Shown piece after piece: positions 1-9,631 of a stretch of DNA of 64,000 nt. This DNA comes from Sporothrix humicola (lineage: Eukaryota; Ascomycota; Sordariomycetes; Ophiostomatales; Ophiostomataceae): contig WNYE01000113.1 in NCBI GenBank assembly GCA_021396245.1, positions 1 through 64,000 of the forward strand. Reading direction: 5' to 3'. The notes beneath the pieces were generated by a model. The model was not told the origin of the DNA, ran no database searches, and saw only the letters and a list, made by a program, of their open reading frames with translations. Made by a program: the position numbers and the translations under genes. Within the stretch, counting starts at the first letter, position 1, and every line of letters starts with the position of its first letter.

Positions 1-725
1 AAAAAACTTTATTATAAAATAATAACTTAATTATTATAATATTAAAGTTACCGGAGTATATGTATATTTATTATAATAAAAAAATAATTTATACCGTTAT
101 TTTAATAATATAAGTTAATTATATATAATTATTACTTACCGAGTAACTAACGAATATAAATATATTAATTACTAATATAATAACGACGTAAAAAGTTTAA
201 AAAGTAATAATATAAAAAAACTTTTAAAAAATTACGTTAAACGTAACGTTAATTTATAAATCGACCGTATATATAATAATAAAAATAAAAATAACGTTTA
301 TAACGTAAAAGTTAAAAATATCGTAAATACCAACAACGTCAATAAAAATAAAAGTTATAAATAATATATTAATAATTTAACTATTAACAGTTTTAAAAAT
401 ATAAATAAAAATAATAAATATTAAAAACCGGTTAAAAAAAAAAATAAAAACACTCGACGCGTCGATAATAATACGGTTACGTTTATTAAAAAATTATAAT
501 AAACCGTTAAAGGTTACGGCGGTATAACTTTTTAAACGAAGGCGTAAATTATTAACCGGCGTAAAACTATTCGCCGTTAACGGTCGTGTACGTTTCGTAA
601 ACGCTAAGAGGGGGGGTAGTAGTATAACCGTACCCCGGGGCCACACAGTTACGCGTTACGGCCGGGGGGCGGCGGTAAGTATAACGGTAACCGAAAGGTT
701 AATATTAGAAATAAATAAATAAATA
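1..725. repeat. RIP-mutated A/T-rich relic, probably of a repeat or transposon
   Basis: The block is very rich in A/T and TpA. By eye it holds only about ten CpA or TpG dinucleotides in 720 bases, and several 60-base lines have none, while CpG is still frequent. Loss of CpA/TpG with retained CpG is the mark of repeat-induced point mutation, a process known from Pezizomycotina that mutates C to T mainly in CpA context in duplicated DNA. No open frame survives and I cannot identify the parent element. It touches the left edge of the window and probably continues beyond it. G-rich islets at about 607-675 may be less mutated remnants. Normal dinucleotide use returns after about 725. Confidence 0.8.
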
Positions 726-1228
726 AATGTAAATGGAGGTTAAAGGGATTCGAAAGAGAGAGTTAGTTAGTTTTTTATTGTGTTTTGTGTAGATATGTTT
801 TCGTTGTTTATTTAAGTTTAAAAATAAATTATAAAATAAAACGTAGTTCTTCGATGTAAATATAGATTAATAAAATTTAAATGAAAAATCGATTTATTTT
901 TACCAAACAAAATGGAATAACTGGAAAATTCCAGGTCATTCAAATAAAAACCACAATCAGCAGAATTAATGATTACTTCCAGAAATTAATACTCTGAATA
1001 CACAATGATATTTTGTGTAAAGAGTGAGTAGACAGTGTTTTGTAAGTGAAGTCACGTGATATATCACGCTTACTGTTTACAGGTGTGCTGTCGCCAGTTA
1101 ACAATTTCTGCCGTCATCTACCGCCCAGATTTCATCCATCGCAAGGTTGTCGCGAATCAAGCCGCGACTTTCGCCTGCTCGACTCCAACGAAGAGACAAT
1201 TCTTCCGACAACCTGACACATCGCAACC
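726..1228. other. Spacer and promoter of the SPF27 gene
   Basis: Non-coding, moderately A/T-rich sequence between the RIP relic and the SPF27 start. It holds the overlapping palindromes at 1052-1068. I see no gene. Confidence 0.6.
1052..1068. promoter_or_regulatory. Overlapping palindromes: CACGTG box and CGTGATATATCACG
   Basis: TCACGTGA (1052-1059) overlaps a perfect 14-base palindrome (1055-1068), about 160 bases upstream of the SPF27 start codon. GTCACGTGA fits the known Cbf1-type bHLH site RTCACRTG. Use of this site in this organism is inference. Related copies lie at 6652-6663 and 44501-44510. Confidence 0.4.
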
Positions 1229-1972
1229 ATGCCGTACATTACAAGTGTACACGAGTCATTACCCTGTATGTACAGACCTTGCGTCCTGCCCACTCATTCC
1301 AATTAACACTTTGCTAACCTGCTGGACACAGACGTTGACCCAGAGCCAACACCCGAGCAGCGCGCCGCCGCCGAAGCCCTCGTCGCCCAGGAACGCTCGA
1401 CTGTCCCCGACGACCCGCACCATGCTCTCCTGCGACCCGCCCATGTGTCGAACCTGACGCCTGCGATGCAGGCCGAGGTCGACCGTGTGGCGGCCAACCA
1501 GGCCGCCGCAGCCGGCGCCGACGGCGAAACGAAAAAGAAGAAGCCGTTGAAGGGCATCGACCTCAAGCGGTACGAGATGGACGATGATGAGGACACGGAA
1601 AGCGATGCGGCCAGCCTCCGTGCGCGGTTGGCCCGCGCCTACACCAGCCAAATGTACCTCAAAGGCCGCCGCGCGCACCTGGCGCTGCTCGACAGCTACG
1701 GCAAGAACGCGTGGCTGGTCGGCAACTGGCAGACCGAGGCGGACCTCAAGGCATTGGAGGCGGAGCTGGCCGAGACCCGAAAACAGGTGGACCTGGTGAC
1801 GCTGCAGCGGCAGCGGGCGCAGAACGAGGCAGCGGGCGAGCTGAGAGGGCTGGACGAGACGTGGCGGACGGGCGTGGGCCGCGTTCTGGAGACAGAGGCT
1901 GCTGCAGAAGAACTGCGTTTACAGATACTGGAGGCGCGGAGACAGCGAGCCGAGGAGGGCGAGGGCGTTTGA
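1229..1972 (+). CDS. SPF27: Pre-mRNA splicing factor SPF27 (BCAS2/Cwf7 family)
   Basis: Two exons, 1229-1265 and 1332-1972, encode 225 residues. The 66-base intron has a GTATGT donor, GCTAAC branch site at about 1313-1318 and a CAG acceptor; the split codon gives Tyr13. The start is the first ATG that yields the family-like N-terminus MPYITSVHESLPYVD. The middle carries an AxVSNLTPAMQAEVD-like segment, and the C-terminal half is a Glu/Ala/Arg-rich coiled coil (about residues 130-220) with the family-like NAWLVGNWQ motif just before it. SPF27 is a core subunit of the Prp19/NineTeen complex, which stabilises the active spliceosome in the nucleus. Length fits the family. It is convergent with the PKA regulatory subunit gene. 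Confidence 0.88.
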
Positions 1973-2688
1973 AGGAGGGCGTCTGGATAGAAGCCTGTAG
2001 CAGGCCGTTCTGGGCATTCTGTATTTCTTTTGGGCAAGGCGCATGGCGTTTGATTTTGTGCATCTGGGAACTTGGCGGTTATATATCACAACGGAACAAT
2101 TATTTCGGCCATAAAATGGGCTGATCGTCTCACAAGAACATTCTTTCTACATAACATGACACTTCGTGATCTTCCTTTGCACTGCGAGTTTGTTTGAACG
2201 AGAGGAATATCGCTGGATGGCAAACAGTTAATTAACAGTAGAAATTCCATGAACGCCGCCACTACAACCAACCTAAAGCCGTAGACGTCGAACGAGTGTA
2301 AGAGCTATTATAGCAGCTCCAGTGTTATACAACCTGGGGTGAATGACCAAGCTTGACCCAGATACAATGGAAAACGTATAGTAGACTGGATATGATAGAA
2401 ATGTCTTCTGGGTGGTAAATAGTAATCAAAATGAATATAAAGGAATATAAAAAGAAAAAATGGTGAGCTGCAATTAAACCGCAAACAAGATTGGCAAAGA
2501 TATAAGACAGATAAATCAAACATAAAACCGGAAAATAAGAATGAGAAGAATAAAAATAAAACCAAAAGCAAAACCGCCCCCGTATGCCCTTCTTAATAGC
2601 GCAAAGTCCCATTGCAGTCTTTTTGCCACGGATATCCAAGTGTTGAATTAACATTGAAGAAAATCAAAAGAGGCCTCAAGCCTCAAAA
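1973..2688. other. Convergent 3' spacer between SPF27 and PKA-R
   Basis: Contains the 3' ends of two converging genes. Bases about 2400-2570 are A-rich on the + strand and give long but meaningless open frames on the opposite strand. I see no gene. Confidence 0.6.
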
Positions 2689-3961
2689 TCAAGAGGTCTG
2701 GAGGGGATCCAGATCCTCGACGCCAGTCTTGACGCCCACATATCTTGTCCGGCGCATGATGCCCTCGACAGGGCCCAGTAGCCGCTGGAACGCGGACTTG
2801 CCCAGCGTCGCGACCTTGATGTCCGTCTTGGCAACAATGGTGGCCGCACGGGGCGCGTCGTTGAGCAGGGCAAGCTCGCCAAAGAAGTCGCCCTTTTGGT
2901 AGTGCTTGACGGGGCTGTCGGTGCCCGACTTGAAGACGGTGGCCTCGCCGTTCTCGACCAGGTAGAACGAGTGGCCCGGGTCGCCCTCGCGGATAATGGT
3001 CTCGCCGGCGGCAAACTTTTGTGTCTCGAGCGCGTCGGCAATCTTGGAGCGCTCGTAGGGCGTCAGCGTGGCCAGGAGGGGCACCTCCTCCAAAAAGCTC
3101 TCGTACATGCGGCGGCGCGCAAACGTCGACTCCATGAGGATGCGGCGGAAGGTCAGGCGGTCGAGTGCCCAGAGCGTGCAGGCGGCCTCTGCCGACATGA
3201 CGGTGGCCGCACGAGGCGCGTTATACATCAGGGCCAGCTCGCCGAATGAGCCACCTGCAGCGATTGTGTCCACCTTTTGGCCCAGACCCTCGGGGCCGGC
3301 CTGCAGGGTGCCGGAGCTGTTGACATAGACGTCAAAGCTGCCCTTCTCGACAACGTAGAAGAAGTCACCCGAGTCGCCTTGAGTAATGACCTGGAGGGGG
3401 TTAGTCTACCGTTAAAAAATGTTCTCATTCTCACCGAAAAGTGCCCGTTCTTACCTTGATGCCTTTTGTGGGAATGGGCTTCTCCACCAGAGCGCCCAAA
3501 ATCTGCGATGCCTGCTCGTCGTCAAGATGGCTGAACAAGAAGTTGCCCTGGATGGCCGCCTTGAGCCGCTCGAGCTGCTCGGCCGATTTCTGGTGCACTG
3601 GCGGGGACCAGTTGTCGTACGAGTCGGTCACGGGCTTGAGAGACTCGGCGGACACGGACGTGCGCCGTGCAAAGTTGTATTGTGCTGGGTACTCGCCGGG
3701 CGGCGGTGAGCGACCAAAGTTCTGCGAGAAGTCTGATGCCGAGTCTGGCGGGAAGAGGGCGCGGGATGGGCCGCCGACGACGCTGGGCTTGAGGGCAAAG
3801 GGCGATGTTGGTGATGTGACGGCGTCGTTCTCGTCCTCCTCGATCACTTGCTGCATCAGACCGGACGATGCGTTATCTGGCGCCCGCCTTGAGTCGGACG
3901 ACGGCGGGCCGAACGGGTTCGAGTTTGCCCCAAAGGGGCTTGTGAAGCCTCCACCAGACAT
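2689..3961 (-). CDS. pkaR: cAMP-dependent protein kinase regulatory subunit
   Basis: Two exons on the minus strand, 3961-3455 and 3390-2689, joined in phase 0 across a 64-base intron (GTAAGA donor, CTAAC branch, CAG acceptor), encode 402 residues. Residues 99-102 (Arg-Arg-Thr-Ser) form the inhibitory site that occupies the catalytic-subunit cleft. Two cyclic-nucleotide-binding domains follow, each with a complete phosphate-binding cassette: Glu220/Arg229 in GGSFGELALMYNAPRAAT and Glu341/Arg350 in GDFFGELALLNDAPRAAT. The protein holds PKA inactive until cAMP binds. The first 90 residues are Ser/Pro/Gly-rich; I do not recognise a clear docking/dimerisation helix pair there, and fungal versions are divergent in this part. 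Start chosen as the ATG giving MSGGGFTSPFGANSNPFG. Confidence 0.95.
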
Positions 3962-4765
3962 GACTGGATTCTGAGATTGGAGATGTGAATATGGGTCGTA
4001 GTTGGGACGGTGTAGTTGATGTTTGTCGATAGTAGCTTCGAGATCGTCAAGCTGTAAACGCTCGCGATGTCAAAATGTGCACGTCTCGCGGTTGCAAGTT
4101 TGTGCGAGATTTGAATTGGTGGTTCGCCGATGGAAATCGAAACAGAAGCGACAGACGGCGAGAGTGGGTTCCACGTGTAATCGGCGTGTCCGAGCCTGTA
4201 CCTTATCTGTTAGTACTCTTTGCAGTTGGTAGACAAGACAAGGACCACGAAATGATTAGATGCTGTGACAATGTTATGCTGTGTTTTTGTGTTGCGGTAC
4301 CAGATACCGGCGTGTTTGGAGGTGCCATGGGGCCGTACGGAGGATGGAGGGTGGAGGGTTGAGGGTTGGTGGACAGGGCTGTCAAACAGCAAATAGAGGT
4401 CTGTGTTGCACGAGCTATTGCCGCGGCCCTCATTCACCGGTCTTTGACTTTCCCCAAAGTCCAAACTCCTGCGTAGACAATGACTTGAAGAGGAGTACAG
4501 GTAGTCTTCGTGAGAAGCTGCCACGGATAGCTTCATGAATCAAGACTGCCGGGTGAGGCTTATTTTCAAGATCCAAGCTGCCCAGATCAAGACGCGCCAA
4601 GGGATTGTGATTAAAGCAGGAAACCAAAAGGGAAACGAGGCAGCAGGGTGGGGTGAGCGGCAGTGATAATAGATTGGAACGTACCGTATCACCTGGGGAT
4701 GATTGCAAGGAAAAGTCGGTGATGTAGGTGAGGTGAAGCTCAAGTTGATGGCTCAAGAGCTGATG

Positions 4766-5105
4766 CTAAGAGCAGTTAGAGCGATGCTGTTGAATCGCGG
4801 GGAAGAAGCGAGGGGAGGATAGAGGCGATGGGAGACAATTGCCCAGCTGCGATGGCGGAGAGAGGTAGATGTTGACGATGTGGTGGGTGGCGGGGACGAT
4901 GGAATGGGGAAAAGAAAAAGAGAAAGGAAGCAATTATGTCGTCGTTCTTTCTGGGTTTCTGGTGGCGACCAAGGAGGAAAGTGAGGGGTGAGTGGTGAAG
5001 TGGTGAATGGTGAATTAGGTTTGTGGAGCAGGGGGGGGTGGACGGGAGGGAGCAACGGACGATGGAGGGTGGATGACGAGAAAGAGGAAGGAGAGAATAT
5101 CTTAC
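4766..5105 (-). other. Possible 5'-UTR intron of the PKA-R gene
   Basis: Read on the minus strand, a GTAAGA donor starts at 5105, a CTAAC branch site lies at 4779-4775 and a TTAG acceptor ends at 4766. The spacing resembles introns elsewhere in the window, though at 340 bases it is long. It would lie about 800 bases upstream of the PKA-R start codon. Sequence-signal inference only. Confidence 0.35.
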
Positions 5106-5707
5106 CTAGAGGGGGCTTCTGGGCTGCTGTAGTGCCGGATTGCAAGAGCTCTTGCTGTTGTTGCTTATCTGCGGGCAAATCAATCGCCTTTGTTGTGTCG
5201 TTGTTTCCTGTCTGGGCGGTCTGCTCCTGCCTTTTTCTTTGTTCTCAGGTCCAGAAAGTGGGGTGAGCGACCAAGACACGGAAGAGAAGGAGCGATGGAG
5301 CAGAGACGGGATGAAAGAAGGACAGAAGAAAAGAAGGAAAGAAGGTGGAAAGGAAGAACTGTCAGACAATCGGCCGTCGAATCAATGGGTTGCTTGATAG
5401 GAGAGGGGAATAATGCAAAGGGAGATGAAGAAGGGAGAGAGAGAAGAACCGAAGAATCGAAGAAAGAAGATGGAAGCTTTGGGCAAGCGTCAACCAAAGA
5501 ACGATAGCAGCTGGAAAACCAAAGCAGAAAGGTGGGGGAAATAGCAGCAAAATAGCAGCAAAATAGCAGCAGATTAAGAAGAAAATAGGAGGTAGGAGCG
5601 CTGGACTACGCGTAGTAAACGGAAAGTACAGACCGGTGCTCTTGCTCTTGCTGGTCGATGAGGTTGCTGAGAAGACTGAGAAGCGGCAGTAGCCTGCACC
5701 TGGACCA

Positions 5708-6299
5708 CTTAGAACGTTAGAAAGTAGGGAAGTAGCAGCCCGACTGGCGGCGGGTTGGCAGCCCCTCACCCAAGCTCGCAGCACAAGGGGCCAGTCAGCG
5801 ACGCTGGAACCATTCTAGAAGGCGCACGGACCACCAAGCGGCACCCCTCCTCCGCAAGTGGAAAGAATCAAAAAGGCTTCTGGAGCTTCTGTGCAGCCGC
5901 CAGTCCACACTACTGCTGATACACTGATACACTGACACGCATCTGGGCAGATACAGATTGACTGCCTGCTGCGCGGATGGGGAAGGAGGGTCGGATCGCC
6001 CTATGAGCAATATGGGACAGAACAGGATGTGGCAGGTGCGATGCAGCAGCGGCGAGGCGAGCCCATCTTGCTTTCGGAAGAGGCGTGCACCTATCGCTGT
6101 GCTTGCCCCTTCCTTCTCTACGGAGCATAATTTCGTCATCCTTGGTTCTTTCCTTCTGGCAGCCTCAGGGGATAATATGCACCAAAACGATTCCGTTCTA
6201 ACAGTTATCAGCATCGATAGAGAAGGCGCAATGTAGACAGAGAGTGGCTAACAAGACTGGCAACAGATGACTCGTGAAAGCTTCATAATGCTCCCTTAC
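5708..6299 (-). other. Possible second 5'-UTR intron upstream of PKA-R
   Basis: On the minus strand a GTAAGG donor at 6299 pairs with a CTAAC branch (5720-5716) and AAG acceptor ending at 5708. If both leader introns are real, the leader exon between them (5707-5106) is pyrimidine-rich. Weaker than the 4766-5105 candidate. Confidence 0.22.
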
Positions 6300-6651
6300 C
6301 TGCAGCCAAGAGTGATGGAATTCGGTGTACTTTGATGCATACGCTGGCCGTTCGACACGGCGCGTTGATCCCTTGCATCTCCGTATCGTCACATCGGCCA
6401 TTGCTAGTAGAATACTTTTGCGTTTTATTTTCCATGACGGTTTCTTGCTTCGTTTTCCCTCTATTATCTGACTTTATTCCACTCTCATACTCTCGTCGAT
6501 CATTGTCTTTTCTTGTTCTGCTTCGCTATTTCCCTGTTCTTTACGTCTCCCAATTGACAGCTGAATTTCGCTGCCTGTTTTACTGCCGTCAGCCTGGGCG
6601 CATTATTTCTTCAATCTGACGCAGGTTGCCGGTGTTATCCCAAATTAGAAA

Positions 6652-6663
6652 TATCACGTGATA
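6652..6663. promoter_or_regulatory. 12-base palindrome with CACGTG core upstream of CDC50
   Basis: TATCACGTGATA is a perfect palindrome about 350 bases upstream of the CDC50 start codon. It shares TCACGTGATA with the sites at 1052 and 44501. A bHLH (Cbf1-like) site is the obvious reading by family knowledge; function here is inferred. Confidence 0.4.
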
Positions 6664-7014
6664 CTCCGGGTCCACTGTTGGTCCACCGCGTCGTAATGTT
6701 GCTGCAAGAATGCGCTGCTGTGGCTGAGCCTGACCAACTAAATCACTAAGTTTCGGGCGCCACGGGCTAAGTTTCTCGTGTTTGGCAGCGGGCTCCCTGG
6801 GCGCCTCCTGGAATTTGTAGCAGACAAGGGGCTAATAGGGACACGGCGAAACAGCAAGCAGCAAACAGCCAGAATCCCAAATCCAGAATTCCAAAAGGGC
6901 GATGCAAAAGACAACACCGTTTTGTCAACACTCGACATCTACGATTTTTCGACAGACGGTATTGACGACGATAACCACCTGATACACCTCCGATTGAATT
7001 AAACGAACACGGCG

Positions 7015-8699
7015 ATGGCTCCCCGCGAAGACGAGCCGGCCAACGAGCTGGGCCATCCCGACTCGATTGCCTCCAACGAAAGCGAATCGAAGCACGCCGA
7101 GAAGAAGAAGAGCAAGAGACCTGCGAGTACGTGACCCGACCGACGAAAGAAACAAAGAGGAGGAGGACAGGATGCCGTGGTTTCCGGGCGTGCCGGGCGC
7201 GTCCGGGCGCGTTTCCCGGCGATCCGGTGGCGCGCTTTTTGGAGATTTTGGATGGACATCGAGATGGATTATCGCGAAACTTCGAAACGGAAACCGATTC
7301 ACTGACACTGGCTTTGCGCACAACAGACACCGCTTTCCGGCAACAGCGTCTCAAGGCATGGCAGTAAGTACACGACACCACAATCCAGGGCAAATGATGG
7401 CTGGCGAACGACGACCATCGAGAAGACCAAGAAGATCAAAAATGCTCACACAACAGACCCATTCTCACGCCCAAGACGGTCCTGCCGCTCTTCTTCGCCA
7501 TCGGCATCATCTTCGCGCCCATCGGCGGCGTGCTCCTGTACGTCAGCGCGCAGGTGCAGATGATCCAGCTCGACTACACCCACTGCTACGACCAGGCACC
7601 GACGACGGGCTTTGAGGCCATGCCGGCCGACAACGTCAAGATGCAGTTCAAGAAGTCCAGCAACTCGACGACCGCCGCCGCCATGTGGAAGCGCACGCCC
7701 ATCAACGTCACCTACGACGGCGTGCAGGTGCCCGGCGACATCCAGCAGTGCTCCCTCCAATTCGACATTCCCGAGAGCATGGGCCCCCCCGTCCTGTTTT
7801 ACTACCATTTGACCAACTTTTACCAGAACCACCGTCGCTACGTCAATTCTTTCTATGACAAGCAGCTCAAGGGCGACGTCGTCTCCGACTCGGACGTCAA
7901 GGGCTCCAAGTGCGACCCGCTCGAGGTCAACGGCACGGGCGCCGCCTACTACCCGTGCGGCCTCATTGCCAACTCGCTCTTCAACGACACCTTCTCGAAC
8001 CCAGTCCTCCTCAACGTCCAGGACGGCAGCAGCGACAACGAGACGTACGTCATGCAGAACAACAGCGGCATCGCCTGGAGCTCCGACAAGGCCTTGTACG
8101 GCAAGTTCCCCGAGTCCATGAGCTACGCGGACGTCTCGCCGCCGCCCAACTGGATCAACCGCTACCCCAACGGCTACACGGACGCCAACCCGCCGCCTGA
8201 CCTGTCCACGGACGAGGCGTTTATGGTGTGGATGCGCACGGCCGGTCTGCCCACATTCAGCAAGCTGGCCCAGCGCAACGACACGACCGCCCTGCGCAGC
8301 GGCACCTACCAGGTGGATATTGTTAACTGTACGTTGCGTAGCAGCAAGCCCGATCTTATGTCTATCTCTTTTCTTCTGACTAACTTCTTCTTCTTCTTTT
8401 TAGTCTTCAACGTCACTGAGTTCAAGGGCACAAAGTCCATCATCCTGTCCACCCGCACCGTCATGGGCGGCCGCAACCCCTTCCTCGGCATTGCCTACCT
8501 CGTTGTCGGCGGCATCTGCATCCTGCTCGGTGCCATCTTCACGGTCACCCACATGATCAAGCCAAGAAAGCTCGGCGACCACACCTACCTGTCCTGGAAC
8601 AACGCCCCGGCGCCCGGACAGCAGGCTGGCGCTGGCGGTGCCGGCGGTGGCAGCGCCGTTCTGGCGTCTGGCCGTGACATTGGCGGCAGTGGAGCGTAG
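7015..8699 (+). CDS. CDC50: Cdc50/Lem3-family P4-ATPase (lipid flippase) subunit
   Basis: Four exons, 7015-7126, 7327-7363, 7457-8328 and 8404-8699, encode 438 residues with frames matching across all three introns. The protein has a charged cytosolic N-terminus, a first membrane span at about residues 58-80, a large lumenal domain with paired cysteines and Asn-X-Ser/Thr sites, and a second span at about 369-391. Family hallmarks are NTAFRQQRLKAWQPILTPK before the first span and KGTKSI..STRTVMGGRNPFLGIAY before the second. Cdc50 proteins chaperone P4-ATPases out of the ER and are needed for phospholipid flipping in late secretory membranes. Exon 2 is only 37 bases. The tail after LGDHTYLSWN is Gly/Ala-rich. 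Start is the ATG in frame with exon 2. Confidence 0.93.
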
Positions 8700-9631
8700 A
8701 ACGCTCTTTTGCAGAAGCCGGCGGCCGCGGGTGCAGTGGCAGGGCCTGGGACGAGTCCCATGCCGTGATAAAAAGGAAAGGCGTGGCATAACAAACCTGC
8801 TTACTTGCCAGTTCCAATTCTTGCGGCCGGGCTTTGTTGCTTGCTTTTCTTTGTTTTCCATCAATTTGTTCTCATTTTGCTACTCTTGGCTTGTCTCCTT
8901 GTTTGTGTTCCCGTTTTCTCCGTTTTCTCCTTATTTTCTGGTTATGGGCTTTCTCTCTTATTGTTTTATTTGATGCCATTTTCCCCTTTGTTTACGTGTC
9001 ATTGCGTTTTCCTTGGCAGTCGTGGGTGTTGTACCAGTATTGTCTTTTTCCAAATGAGAAGCTGTTGCTTCACGTGTGTTTTCCTCTCACAATTGCTGCT
9101 CGCATTCCCTGACTTCTCTCATTCTCAGATCTTATATTTGTTGCCCCCCTCGACTACGGCGTTTCTCAAAAGGGATTTCTTTGCAGTCTGTGTTTTTCAA
9201 TAAATTTGTTTTTGGTATTTTCGCTACTTTCTTGAGTAGACAAACCCTTCATATGTGAATGAACGTGACCTTTGCTTTGCTAATTGAGAAAACATAGAAA
9301 CGCATTCGTAAAAACAGTGGGGAAACAGCAGACCTTGATACCTTCAATCTTTTCCATTTCCGCGAAAACAAACTCGCAATCAGCTATCGAACAAAAAACC
9401 CTTTTAAACAAAACAAATAACATAGCAACTAATGAGTACAGGAAAATGAGAATTATGACAGAAAAAAAAAAAAAAACATAAAGGGAAAATGTCATGAGTA
9501 GGAGCCAAAAGTGTCCATCTCGAGACTTAATGTGACGTCAATGATAACACGCGAGACCCTCTCATCGCTGGCTTCGAAGTCTAGGGTTTCCGAGGCTTGG
9601 ACGGGCATTCCAGCTTCCTGCTGTCGCTTTT
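8700..9631. other. Convergent 3' spacer between CDC50 and SPT16
   Basis: T/C-rich sequence on + follows the CDC50 stop, with AATAAA at about 9199 as a possible processing signal. An A-rich tract (13 A) at about 9463-9475 lies on the SPT16 side. No gene seen. Confidence 0.55.

Larger units (their letters stand above)
3962..7014. other. 3 kb divergent spacer, PKA-R leader side and CDC50 promoter side
   Basis: No protein gene is recognisable. The PKA-R side (about 4750-5780) is strongly purine-rich on +, that is pyrimidine-rich on the transcribed minus strand, as in many fungal promoters and leaders. Two plausible leader introns for PKA-R are given as separate entries. A 12-base palindrome lies at 6652-6663 on the CDC50 side. 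Open frames here have low-complexity Ser/Phe/Leu or Lys/Arg/Glu composition and look spurious. Confidence 0.55.

Noticed and set aside
3068..3328. Open frames on + over the PKA-R gene
   Set aside because: They are antisense shadows of the second PKA-R exon.
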